A stretch of 64,000 nucleotides of DNA. It comes from DASUNQ01 sp035536455 (GTDB taxonomy: Bacteria > Acidobacteriota > Thermoanaerobaculia > Multivoradales > UBA5704). The translations under genes were made by a program, and so were the position numbers. This document shows, piece after piece, positions 42,545 through 51,800 of this stretch (position 1 is the first letter of the stretch; every line of letters begins with the position of its first letter). The notes beneath the pieces are model-generated. The model saw only the letters and a program-made list of their open reading frames with translations, had not been told where the DNA came from and ran no database searches. Location of the stretch: the NCBI GenBank assembly GCA_035536455.1, contig DATLOC010000062.1, positions 1 to 64,000 of the forward strand, read 5' to 3'.

Positions 42545-43171
42545 ATGGAGCTCGTGGTGCGCTGCAAGAACCACCCCGAGGTGACCGAAGGCTGCGTGCG
42601 CTGCGCCCGCTGCGGCGACTGGGTGTGCCCCGACTGCCGGGTGGAGCTGGACGGCCGTCCCTACTGCGCCCAGTGCAAGACCGAGTACGTGCGCGACCTG
42701 CAGGCCGGTGTGACGCCGAGCGGGAAGCTCGCCTACGCGTCGGTCGGGCGCCGCCTCGGCGCCCTCTTCCTCGACGGCCTGCTCTTCGGCATCCCCTACG
42801 GCCTGTGGATGGTCTACATGATCGCCTCGGGGCAGATGGAGGACAGCGCCAAGCCCGACGTCGTGGGGATCGTCGGCCTCATCGTCGTCATCCTCTGGGT
42901 CACCGTCGGGCAGGTGGTCTACGAGGGGATGATGCTGTCGCGCGGCGGCCAGACGCTCGGCAAGCGCGCGATGAGCGTCAAGGTCGTCACTCCCGAGGGG
43001 CACGACCTGCGGCCGGGGCAGGCCTGGGGGCGCGCCGCGCTGCGCTTCCTGATCGCCGGGTGCCTATCGATCATCGACTACGTGCCGGCGCTCTTCACCG
43101 AGGAGAAGACCACCCTGCACGACCTGGCGGCCAGAACACGGGTGATCGACGCGCGCCCGGGACCCCGCTAG
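42545..43171 (+). CDS. RDD family protein with N-terminal zinc finger
   Basis: A 208-residue protein. Residues 1-50 carry a B-box-like zinc cluster (CKNHPEVTEGCVRCARCGDWVC, CRVELDGRPYCAQCK). Residues 70-200 are an RDD domain with the Asp in ALFLDGLLFGIPYG and GGQTLGKRAMSVKVV. ATG at 42545 after GAGGAGGG. A zinc-RDD fusion is a variation on the simple RDD gene at 34968. First gene of a four-gene plus-strand run (to 44702). Confidence 0.85.
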   Translation: MELVVRCKNHPEVTEGCVRCARCGDWVCPDCRVELDGRPYCAQCKTEYVRDLQAGVTPSGKLAYASVGRRLGALFLDGLLFGIPYGLWMVYMIASGQMEDSAKPDVVGIVGLIVVILWVTVGQVVYEGMMLSRGGQTLGKRAMSVKVVTPEGHDLRPGQAWGRAALRFLIAGCLSIIDYVPALFTEEKTTLHDLAARTRVIDARPGPR

Positions 43172-43194
43172 GCGCGCGCCGCCCGGAGGCTTCT

Positions 43195-43824
43195 CTGCTC
43201 GACCTCTTCTCCGACCGGCGCGGCACCGGCAGCCCGCCGTCGCGCCTGGACCGGGCGGGGATCGGCTGCCCGCGCTGCCGGGTTCCGCTCGACCTCGCGC
43301 TCCTCGCCAGCGGTCCCCAGACCTGCGCCGCCTGCGGCACCCGCTTCGAAGCGGTCCTCTTCGACCCGCCGCTCGCCCAAACGACCGTCGCCCGCCTGGG
43401 CGAGGCCGGGCCCGCCGCCGGCACCGCCTGCGCCAACCACGCCGGCAACCTGGCCACCGCCCACTGCGGCCGCTGCGGCCTGCTGATCTGCGACCTCTGC
43501 CGCATCGAGACCGAGGGCGCCGTCCTCTGCCCCGCCTGCTTCGCCCGCTTGACCGCCGGCGGCGACCTGGCGAGCACCCGCAGCCGCTACACCGACCTGA
43601 CCGGGGTCTCGTTCCTGATGAGCCTCTTCGGGCTCTTCACCTGCGTCTTCGCCGTGGTGCTCGGACCGGCGGCGGCCTGGTGCGCCGTGCGGGCCGCGCG
43701 CCAGCGGCGCCGGATGGGAACGAGCAGCGCGGCGCCGGTGACCGCCCTGATCGTGGCGTTGCTGGTCACCGGCCTCGGGCTCTTCTTCATCGGCGCCATG
43801 ATCTACGGGATGTTCACCGCGTGA
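43195..43824 (+). CDS. Zinc-ribbon / membrane protein, DUF4190-like
   Basis: A 209-residue protein with an N-terminal zinc ribbon (GCPRCRVPLDLAL, CAACG), a second B-box-like cluster (CANHAGNLATAHCGRCGLLICDLC, CPACF) and two C-terminal membrane helices with the DUF4190 pattern. No ATG/GTG/TTG fits; CTG at 43195 has GGAGG 5 bases upstream and is taken as the start. It ends with a GTGA overlap with the next gene. Function unknown. Confidence 0.68.
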   Translation: MLDLFSDRRGTGSPPSRLDRAGIGCPRCRVPLDLALLASGPQTCAACGTRFEAVLFDPPLAQTTVARLGEAGPAAGTACANHAGNLATAHCGRCGLLICDLCRIETEGAVLCPACFARLTAGGDLASTRSRYTDLTGVSFLMSLFGLFTCVFAVVLGPAAAWCAVRAARQRRRMGTSSAAPVTALIVALLVTGLGLFFIGAMIYGMFTA

Positions 43825-44315
43825 CCGCCCCGCCGCCGCGCAAGCGCCTGAGCCGCGACGCCGACCTCGCGACGCGCTACCGTGTCTACGAGGTGCCCGG
43901 CGGCCTGGAGGTCGAGGAGCTCTCCTTCGTCGAGGCCAGCCGCCGGCGGGTCTTCTTCGACGAGGTGGTGCTGGTGACCTACCACCGCTATCGGCCGGTG
44001 GCCGCGATCGTCGTGGCGGCGGTCTTCGCACTCCTCTTCGCCTTCTGCGCCGTCGTCCTGCGCGAGCCGGCCGGGCTGCGGGTGGCGGCGGGGTTCGCGG
44101 CGCTCGGCGGGCTCTTCGCCCTGGTGCTCGTGGTGCTGCTCGTCAACCCGTATCACGCGATCACCGTCTTCGGCCTGCGCAGCCGCGCCCGCATCGTGCG
44201 CCGCCTGAGCGGGCGGAAGGCGCGCGAGATCTACGCCCGGCTCTGCCGCGAGGTGGAGGCGGCGCAGCGCGCGACGCGCGGCCGCGCCCCGGAGACCGCC
44301 CCGGAGGTGAGCTAG
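43821..44315 (+). CDS. Membrane protein with two helices
   Basis: A 164-residue protein: a charged N-terminal 60 residues with strands (TRYRVYEVPGGLEVEELSF, VVLVTYHRY), two membrane helices (AAIVVAAVFALLFAFCAVV, FAALGGLFALVLVVLLV), and a charged C-terminal helical domain. GTG start at 43821 overlaps the previous gene as GTGA. It continues directly into the ATG of 44316. No known domain. Confidence 0.72.
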   Translation: MTAPPPRKRLSRDADLATRYRVYEVPGGLEVEELSFVEASRRRVFFDEVVLVTYHRYRPVAAIVVAAVFALLFAFCAVVLREPAGLRVAAGFAALGGLFALVLVVLLVNPYHAITVFGLRSRARIVRRLSGRKAREIYARLCREVEAAQRATRGRAPETAPEVS

Positions 44316-44702
44316 ATGGAACGCGCCGTCCTGATCTTCGCCACCGTCCAACTCCTGATCATCGGCCTCTCGCACCTGCTGCAGCCGCGGGCCTGGGCCG
44401 AGTTCTTCATCCTGCTGCGCGAGAAGGGCGCGCCGGGCGTCTTCGCCGTCGCCTTCCTGAGCCTCATCTTCGGCTCGATCATCCTCGCCTTCCACCGCGT
44501 CTGGCACGGCATCCCTCTGGTGCTGACCCTCCTCGGCATCGCCCAGGTGGTGAAGGCCGCGCTCTACTTCTGCTTCCCCCGCTACGGCATGAAGGCCCTG
44601 CAGCGCGTCTCCCTCGAGCGCGCCTGGGAGTTCCAGGTCGCCGCCGTCGCCCTCTTCGTCCTCTGCGGCCTCTTCCTCTACGAGCTGCTGCGCACGGGCT
44701 AG
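44316..44702 (+). CDS. Four-helix membrane protein
   Basis: A 128-residue integral membrane protein with four helices and conserved-looking LLQPRAWAEFFILLREKG and AFHRVWHGIPL. ATG at 44316 follows the previous stop with no gap. Last gene of the plus-strand run, convergent with the permease gene. No function assigned. Confidence 0.75.
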   Translation: MERAVLIFATVQLLIIGLSHLLQPRAWAEFFILLREKGAPGVFAVAFLSLIFGSIILAFHRVWHGIPLVLTLLGIAQVVKAALYFCFPRYGMKALQRVSLERAWEFQVAAVALFVLCGLFLYELLRTG

Positions 44703-44705
44703 CCG

Positions 44706-47231
44706 CTACTCGTAGCGCAGCGCCTGCATCGGGTCGACCTGCGAGGCGCGGTGGGCCGGGAGGAGACCGGCGCCGAGGGCGACGGCGGCGAGGAGGGCCG
44801 CCGCCGTCCCGAAGACGACGGGGTCGGTGCCTTCGAGCTGGTAGAGGAGCGACTGCGCCAGGCGGCCGAGGCCCACCGCCGCCGCCAGGCCGACGGCGCC
44901 GCCGATCGCCGTCATCTTGGCGACCTGCCGCAGCACCATGCCGCGCACCCGGCCGCCGTCGGCGCCGAGCGCCATGCGCACGCCGATCTCGCGCGTGCGC
45001 TGCGCGACGGTGTAGGCGAGCACGCCGTAGAGGCCCACCGCGGCGAGCAGCGTCGCCAGGATCGCGAAGGCCGCCGACAGCACACTGATCATGCGGTCCT
45101 CGGCGACGTTCTCGCGCACCTGCTGCGGCAGGGTCTTGAGCTCCTCGACCGGCAGGTTGGGGTCCAGCCGGGCGACGACGCCGTTGACCGCCGGCAGGAC
45201 GCGCCCGGGGTCGCCGCTCGTGCGGAGGTAGAAGTTGAGGAAGCCGAGGCTCTCGCTCTGCTGGTAGGGGTAGAAGAACTGCGGCGGCACCTCCTGCTTG
45301 ACCTCGCTGTACTTGGCGTCGGCGACCAGGCCGACGATCTGGACGTCGAGCTCGGTCTCCTCCTCGTTCTCCTCGCTCATGAGCTTGCCGACCGCCTCGC
45401 GCCCGAGATTGAACTTCTTGGCGAAGGCCTGGTTGACGACCGCCACCCGCGGTCTGCCGAGCGCGTCGGCGCGGGTGAACTCGCGCCCGGCGAGGAGCGG
45501 CACGCCCAACGTGCGGAAGTACCCAGGGCCGATCCGATTGAAGTTGGCGTTGTCGTCGGTGTCCGGGCCGGACTCGAAGCCCTGCACCCTGACGTCGGTG
45601 CCCCAGTTGCTGCCGGCGAGGAGGGGGATCATGCCGGCGGTGACGCCGGTGACGCCGGGTACCGCCGCCAGCTCGTCCTCCAGGCGCTGGAAGAGCGCCC
45701 GCGAGCGCTCGGGGGTGTAGCCGTTGAGCTCGGGCGAGACGGCGAAGGTGACGACGCTCTCGGTCTGGATGCCGAGGTCCACGCGGGTGACGTTGAAGAG
45801 GCTGCGGGTGAAGAGGCCGGCGGCGACGAGCAACGCCATCGACAGCGCGATCTGCGCCGTCGCCAGCGTCATGCGGAAGCGCGACGCCCCGCGCGAGGTG
45901 CCCTTGCGGCCCGCCTCGTCCTTGAGCGCCGCGACGAGGTTGGGGCGCGTGCTGTGGAGCGCCGGGAAGAGGCCGAAGAGGAGCCCGGTACCGAGCGCCA
46001 GGGCGCCGGCGAAGAGGAAGAGGCCGCGGTCGACCCCGAACCCGACGCCTTCCATCGCCTCGGCGGGCAGGAGCGAGCCGATGAGGGCGAGCGTCCAGCG
46101 CGCGACGAGGACGCCGAGCGCGCCGCCGAGCAGGGCGAGTACGACCGCCTCGAGCAGCAGCTGCGTCACCAGCTGCCGGCGGCTGGCGCCGATCGAGAGG
46201 CGCACCGCCATCTCGCCGGCGCGCGCGGCGCCGCGCACCAAGAGCAGGTTGGCGACGTTGGCGCAGGCGATGAGCAGGACGAAGCCGGTGACGCTGAGCA
46301 GCAGCAGAAGCGGCGTGCGCGCCTCGCCGTGCAGCGAGCTCTGCCCGCGGTAGCCCGGCTCCAAGGTCAGCTCGCGGGTGCGGAAGCGGGCCATCGTCTG
46401 CTCGCTCATGTCCTCCTGGAGCGGCGCCTCGACGTCGTTGAGGATGGCGCGGTACGGCACGTCGAGCGCCGCCTTCGCCTGCTCGGCCGACACCCCCGGC
46501 CGCAGGCGCGCGAAGACGTAGGCCCAGTAGGCGCGGCGGCTCTCGAAGCCGTTCTCCTCGGGGGTCACGAACCCCGGCTCCATCAAGCCGCGCATGGTCA
46601 GCGGCACGAAGACCTGCGGCCGCGAGCCGAGCGTCGTCCCCGAGAACCCGCGCGGCGCGACGCCGACGATCGTCATCGACTGCCCGTTGACGGTCAGGGC
46701 CTGGCCCAGCACGTCGGGATCGGCGCCGAAGCGGCTCCGCCAGTAGGGCTCGGAGAGGACGACGACGAAGTGCGCGCCGACGGTGCGGTCGTCGCCGGGG
46801 CCGAGGAGGCGCCCCAGCTCCGGCTCGACGCCGAGCACCGGGAAGTAGTTGCCCGAGACCAGCACGCCGTCGCCGTTGGCGGTCTGGCCGCGGTAGGCCA
46901 TGTTGGCGGAGAAGATGCGGTGCGCTGCGATGCCGGTGAAGACCTTCTGCACGCGCTCGAGGTCCTTGAGCATCGGGAAGCTGAAGACCACGTCGCAGTC
47001 CCCGGCCTGATTGCACGACGTCCAGCCCGGCTTGGGGCCGGGTGCCGCGAGGTTGACCAGCTCCTCCGGGTGCGGCACCGGCAGCGGCCGCAGCAGCAGC
47101 CGGTCGAAGAGCGAGAAGATCGCGGCGTTGGCGCCGATGCCGAGCGCCAGCGAGGCGATCGCAACGGCCGTGATAAAGGGGCTGCGGAAGAGCGTGCGGA
47201 AGGCCAGGCGGACGTCGACCATGATGGCCAA
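44706..47231 (-). CDS. ADOP-type FtsX/MacB-like permease
   Basis: An 841-residue permease with eight membrane helices: one N-terminal helix, a periplasmic MacB_PCD domain (about 40-260), three helices with FtsX pattern (SVTGFVLLIACANVANLLLVRGAARAGEMAV split), a second MacB_PCD, and the terminal FtsX domain. This duplicated arrangement without an ATPase is the 'acidobacterial duplicated orphan permease' (ADOP). The N-terminal DVRLAFRTLFRSPFITAVAIA is typical. ATG at 47231, or 47222. Substrate unknown; perhaps lipoprotein or peptide handling. Confidence 0.93.
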   Translation of the reverse strand: MAIMVDVRLAFRTLFRSPFITAVAIASLALGIGANAAIFSLFDRLLLRPLPVPHPEELVNLAAPGPKPGWTSCNQAGDCDVVFSFPMLKDLERVQKVFTGIAAHRIFSANMAYRGQTANGDGVLVSGNYFPVLGVEPELGRLLGPGDDRTVGAHFVVVLSEPYWRSRFGADPDVLGQALTVNGQSMTIVGVAPRGFSGTTLGSRPQVFVPLTMRGLMEPGFVTPEENGFESRRAYWAYVFARLRPGVSAEQAKAALDVPYRAILNDVEAPLQEDMSEQTMARFRTRELTLEPGYRGQSSLHGEARTPLLLLLSVTGFVLLIACANVANLLLVRGAARAGEMAVRLSIGASRRQLVTQLLLEAVVLALLGGALGVLVARWTLALIGSLLPAEAMEGVGFGVDRGLFLFAGALALGTGLLFGLFPALHSTRPNLVAALKDEAGRKGTSRGASRFRMTLATAQIALSMALLVAAGLFTRSLFNVTRVDLGIQTESVVTFAVSPELNGYTPERSRALFQRLEDELAAVPGVTGVTAGMIPLLAGSNWGTDVRVQGFESGPDTDDNANFNRIGPGYFRTLGVPLLAGREFTRADALGRPRVAVVNQAFAKKFNLGREAVGKLMSEENEEETELDVQIVGLVADAKYSEVKQEVPPQFFYPYQQSESLGFLNFYLRTSGDPGRVLPAVNGVVARLDPNLPVEELKTLPQQVRENVAEDRMISVLSAAFAILATLLAAVGLYGVLAYTVAQRTREIGVRMALGADGGRVRGMVLRQVAKMTAIGGAVGLAAAVGLGRLAQSLLYQLEGTDPVVFGTAAALLAAVALGAGLLPAHRASQVDPMQALRYE

Positions 47232-47252
47232 GACTATGGCAACCGGGGCGCC

Positions 47253-48791
47253 TCAGGCGGGGCGCGCGGCGCTGAAGATCGCCCGCACGGTGTCGAGGGT
47301 GTCGGCCTCGGCCGCCGGCTTGTCCTCGCGGTAGCGCTTGACGCGGGCGAAGCGCAGCGCCATGCCGGCCGGGTAGTGCGGGCTCTCCTGGACGTCGTTG
47401 AACGCCACCTCGACGACCAGCTCCGGCCGCAGCGTCACCGTCCAGCCGTCGGTCTCGACCGCCAGCTCCTGGAAGCGGCGGGTCTGCCAGGCGAGCGTCT
47501 CGTCGGTCAGCCCCTTGAAGGTCTTGCCGAGCATCACGAACTGCCCGCTCTCGGCGTCGCGGGCGCCGAGGTGGAGGTTCGAGAGCCAGCCGTGCCGCCG
47601 GCCGTGCCCCCACTCGGCGGCGAGCACCACGAGGTCGAGGGTGTGCGCCGGCTTCACCTTGAGCCAGGAGAAGCCGCGCCGCCCCGCCTCGTACGGCGCG
47701 TCCGTCGCCTTCGCCATCAGCCCCTCGTGACCGCGGCGCAGGGCGTCGGCGAAGAAGGCGTCCGCCACCTCGGGGTCGGCGGTGACCAGGCGCGGCACCG
47801 CGAGCGCCGGCGCCGCCTCGGCCAGCGCCGCGAAGCGCTCCCCGGCCGGGCGGTCGACGAGGTCCTCGCCGTCGACGTGCAGGAGGTCGAAGAAGAAGGG
47901 GGTGAGCGGCAGCTCGCCGCGCAGGCGCTCGACGTCGAGCTTGCGCCCGAAGCGGCGCATCGTCACCTGGAAGGGGTGCGGCGTGCCGTCAGGGCGCAGC
48001 GCCAGCACCTCGCCGTCGAGGAGGAGCTGCTGCGCCGGCAGCGCCGCGACCGCCGCGACCAGCTCCGGCACGGCGTGGGTGACGTCGTTGCCGCGGCGCG
48101 AGTAGACCCGCACCTCCTCCCCCACCCGGTGCACCTGGACCCGCGCGCCGTCGAGCTTGAACTCGAGCGCCGCTACGCCGAGCCGCCCGAGCGCCGCCTC
48201 CAGGTCCTCGGCCGGCTGCGCCAGCATCGGCTGCAGCGGCCGGAAGAGCTGGAGGCGGAAGCGGCCGAGGCCGACGCGCCCTTCGGTCAGCGCGGCGCGC
48301 GCCACCGGCGCCAGCTCGCCGGCCAGCATCAGGGCCCGCCGCACCTCGTCGGCGGGCACCCCGGCGGCGGCGGCCAGCGCCTCGCCCATCAGCCCGGCGA
48401 GCGCCCCTTGGCGCAGCTCGCCGAAGATGAGGCGGACGAGGAAGTCCTGCTCTTCGTGGGTGGCGCGGGCGAGGAGGGCCCCGAGCCGCCGCGCCCGCTC
48501 CGCCGTCGAGCCGGCGCCCGAGACGGCGGCGATCGAGGCGAAGGCGGCGTCCACCTCGGAGAGGGTGAGCGACGGCTCCGCCGCCGCCTCCCCCGGCATC
48601 GCCGCCCGCACAGCCGCGGCGCCGAGCCCGATCCGCCCCTGCCGCAAGTGCCCGGAGAGGAAGGCGACCGCGACGTCGATCTCCTCGGGCCGCAGGTGGC
48701 GCAAGAGGCCGGCGAGCGCCGCAATCTTGACGGTCCGGGCGCGGGTCTCGGCGACGCGAGCGGAGGTGGCGACGAGCTCGGCGAGGCGCAT
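47253..48791 (-). CDS. ATP-dependent DNA ligase (LigB-like)
   Basis: A 512-residue ATP-dependent DNA ligase. An N-terminal helical DNA-binding domain (1-190) precedes the nucleotidyltransferase motif I LEFKLDGARV with catalytic Lys212, motif III, LLLDGEVLAL, and the C-terminal OB fold with WLKVKPAHTLD. Bacteria use a NAD-dependent ligase for replication, so this is likely an accessory repair enzyme. ATG 48791 starts the conserved MRLAELVATSARVAETR. Divergent from the large outer-membrane protein gene. Confidence 0.93.
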   Translation of the reverse strand: MRLAELVATSARVAETRARTVKIAALAGLLRHLRPEEIDVAVAFLSGHLRQGRIGLGAAAVRAAMPGEAAAEPSLTLSEVDAAFASIAAVSGAGSTAERARRLGALLARATHEEQDFLVRLIFGELRQGALAGLMGEALAAAAGVPADEVRRALMLAGELAPVARAALTEGRVGLGRFRLQLFRPLQPMLAQPAEDLEAALGRLGVAALEFKLDGARVQVHRVGEEVRVYSRRGNDVTHAVPELVAAVAALPAQQLLLDGEVLALRPDGTPHPFQVTMRRFGRKLDVERLRGELPLTPFFFDLLHVDGEDLVDRPAGERFAALAEAAPALAVPRLVTADPEVADAFFADALRRGHEGLMAKATDAPYEAGRRGFSWLKVKPAHTLDLVVLAAEWGHGRRHGWLSNLHLGARDAESGQFVMLGKTFKGLTDETLAWQTRRFQELAVETDGWTVTLRPELVVEVAFNDVQESPHYPAGMALRFARVKRYREDKPAAEADTLDTVRAIFSAARPA

Positions 48792-48845
48792 GAGGTCGGC
48801 CGCGATCTTACCGGCCGGCCGTGACAGACCCATGCGCCGATCCGT

Positions 48846-51800
48846 ATGCTCCGCCGCATGCTTTCGACCCGAGGTACCCTGACGTTCTGTTGTCTGCTCG
48901 TCTTCGCCGCCCTCCCTCTGGCGGCGCAGCCCCTTCCCTGCCGGCCCTGCGCCGGCCTGCGCGTCGAGACGGCACTCGCCGGCGAGGCGCTGGAGGCGCT
49001 GGCCGGGGCGCTCCCGGCCGGCGCCGACGCGACCGTCGTCCTCGCCTGGGAGGCGCCGCTCGACGGCTCGGCCGACCCGGCGCCGCTCGCGCGCGCGGCG
49101 GCCCTGGCGCCGCCGCCCCCGGCCACCCCGCCGGCGCCCCCTGCCCCGGCGCCCCGGCTCATCCTCTGGCTCACTCTCCCCTTCCGCACCCCGCCGCCCC
49201 TGGCCCAGCAGGCCGTGCGGCTGCAGGGCGAGCTGGACGCGCTGTCGCGCCTGGCGGCCGCCGCGCCGCCCGGCACCTTCTTCCAGATTGCCTGGCGGCC
49301 GGAGGGGGTCGATCCGGCGGCGCCGCTCGATTTCACCGAGTACGCCTTCCTGCTCAAGCGGGCGGCGGTGGCGGTCACCGGCGCGCGGCCGGACGGCCGG
49401 GTGGTCACCCAGTCTCTGCGCGCCGGCGCCGAGGCGGTCGAAGCGCTGTACGCACAAGAGGTTGCGGCCTACCTGGAGGCAGTCGCGGTGCTTCCGGGCA
49501 GGCCCGAAGCAGTCACGGCCACCGCCGAAGCGGTCGAGAGGCTCGACCCCGGGCGGCTGGTGGTCGTCGACGCGCCGCCGCTGCCCGACGATCCGCAGAC
49601 CCTCCCGGCCGAAGCGGCCCGCTGGGCCGTCCGCGGGGCGTCCCTGGTCCTGTTTCGGGTAGAAAGGGAACAACCGGGGCCTGCGGAAGGCTCCGGAGGG
49701 GCTCCGGAAGCTTCCCCGGCACCTCCGGAAGCTTCCGCTCCTGCTCCGGAAGCTTCCGCACCGCCTCCGGAAGCTTCCGGACCTGCTCGGGAAGCTTCCG
49801 CACCGCCCCGGGAAGCTTCCGCTTCACCTCCGGAAGCTTCCGCTTCACCTCCGGAAGCTTCCGCACCTGCTCCGGAAGCTTCCGTACCTCCTCGGGAAGC
49901 TTCCCCAGCACCTCCGGAAGCTTCCGCTCCGCCTCCGGAAGCTTCCGCACCCCCCCAGGAAGCTTCCCCACCCGCTCCGGAAGCTTCCGCTCCACCTCCG
50001 GAAGCTTCCGCAGCCCCCGGGGAGCCTCCCTCCCTACCCGAATCCTTCTTCCAGGCCCTCACTCCCCTCTCCGTCCTGGCCCGGGAGTTCGCCGGAGATC
50101 TTGCGTACGACCCCACCTCCTCCCCGCAAGGCTCCGGCGAGGCCTGGGCCTTCGTGCGCGGCGAGGACCTCGCCCTCCGGGTCATCGCCGTCACTCCCGC
50201 CGCGCCGCAGGTGGACCTCCGCTTTCCCGACCCGCTGCTCGGCAGCCCGGTGATCGTGGACGCCCCCACCGGCCGCACCGTCGAGGCGGCGGGCAACCGG
50301 GTGGGGGGCGCCTACGTCGTCCGCCTCTACCAGCCGCGCCCGGTGACCCTCCTCCGCCTCGAGCGGGTGGAGCAGGTCGAGCTCGAGGCGGTCAAGGAGC
50401 GGGTCACCGTCGCCGGCGAGCGGGAGGTCCCCGTCGAGGAGATCCTCCGCCGCCTCCAGGCCTTCGAGGACGCCCAGGCGCGCCGCCTCCTCAACTACCG
50501 CGCCGTCAACACCACCCACCTGCGCTTCCAGGTCGGGGCCAGCTCGCAGAGCTTCGAGGCGACGCTCCAGGGGCCGTTCTTCTGGACCCCGGAGAGCGGC
50601 GCCGACTGGGTCTGGCAGGACCTCTTCGTCAACGGCGTCCGCTGGCGCGCCAAGACGATCCCCGAGATCCCGCTGGTGCAGCCGGAGAAGGCGGCGGCCA
50701 TGCCGCTCGAGATCCACTTCACCCGCCAGTACCGCTACCGCCTGCGCGGCAGCGAGAAGATCGACGGGCGCGACGCCTGGGTGGTGGACTTCGCCCCGAC
50801 CGCCCTGGAGACCGGGGAGGGGGGCAAGCTCTACCAGGGCACCGTCTGGGTGGACAAGCAGCTCTCCTCGCGCCTGCGCACCCGCGCCGTGCAGGTGGGG
50901 CTCGAAGGGGAGGTCATCTCGAACGAGGAGACCCTCCACTACACGCCGATCGACGCCGAGGGGCGGGCGGCGCCCTGGGGAGCGGCGGGGAGCTTCGTCC
51001 TGCCGCTGCGCATCCTGGCGCAGCAGATCCTATCGGTCGTCAACGCGGCGACGGTCGTCGAGCGCGAGACTAACCTGACCGAGGTCAGGGTCAACGACCC
51101 CGGCTTCGAGCAGGCGCGGCAGGCGGCGGCCGAGTCGGACCTGACGATGGTGCGCGACACGCCGCAGGGGCTGCGCTACCTGGTCAAGGACGAGGCGACC
51201 GGCGAGCGGGTGGTCAAGGAGGGCTTCGACAGCAACAAGCTGTTCCTCCTGGGCGGCGTCTTCTACGACGACGCCCTCGACTTCCCGCTGCCCCTGGCCG
51301 GCATCAACTACTTCTCCTTCGACTTCCGCGGCACCGGCCAGCAGCTCAACGCCTTCTTCGGCGGCGCTCTGCTGACCGTGGACGTCGCCCAGCCGCGGCT
51401 TTTCGGCAGCCGCTTCGACGCCGGCGCCGACTTCTTCGCCCTGGCGGTGCCGCTCGCCGACACCGTCTGGCGAAACGACGACGAGGTGCACGAGGAGGAG
51501 GTCGAGACCCGCTCGGGCAACGTCGGCTTCAAGCTCGGCCGGCCGCTCGGCAACTTCGTCAAGGTCTCGTCGGAGTACACGCTCGCCCACCACGACTACG
51601 GCACGACCGACAACACCATCGCCGGCTTCGTCCCGCCCGGCAACCACCTGACGCACTCGCTGCAGCTCAACGGCCGCTTCGCCCGCGCCGGCTGGCGCGT
51701 CGGACTGGAGGGGAGCCTGCACCGGCGCTCGGAGTGGGAGCCCTGGGGGCTGCCGGGCAACCCCGACTACTTCGCCGAGGCGCAGGACTACTCGCTCTGG

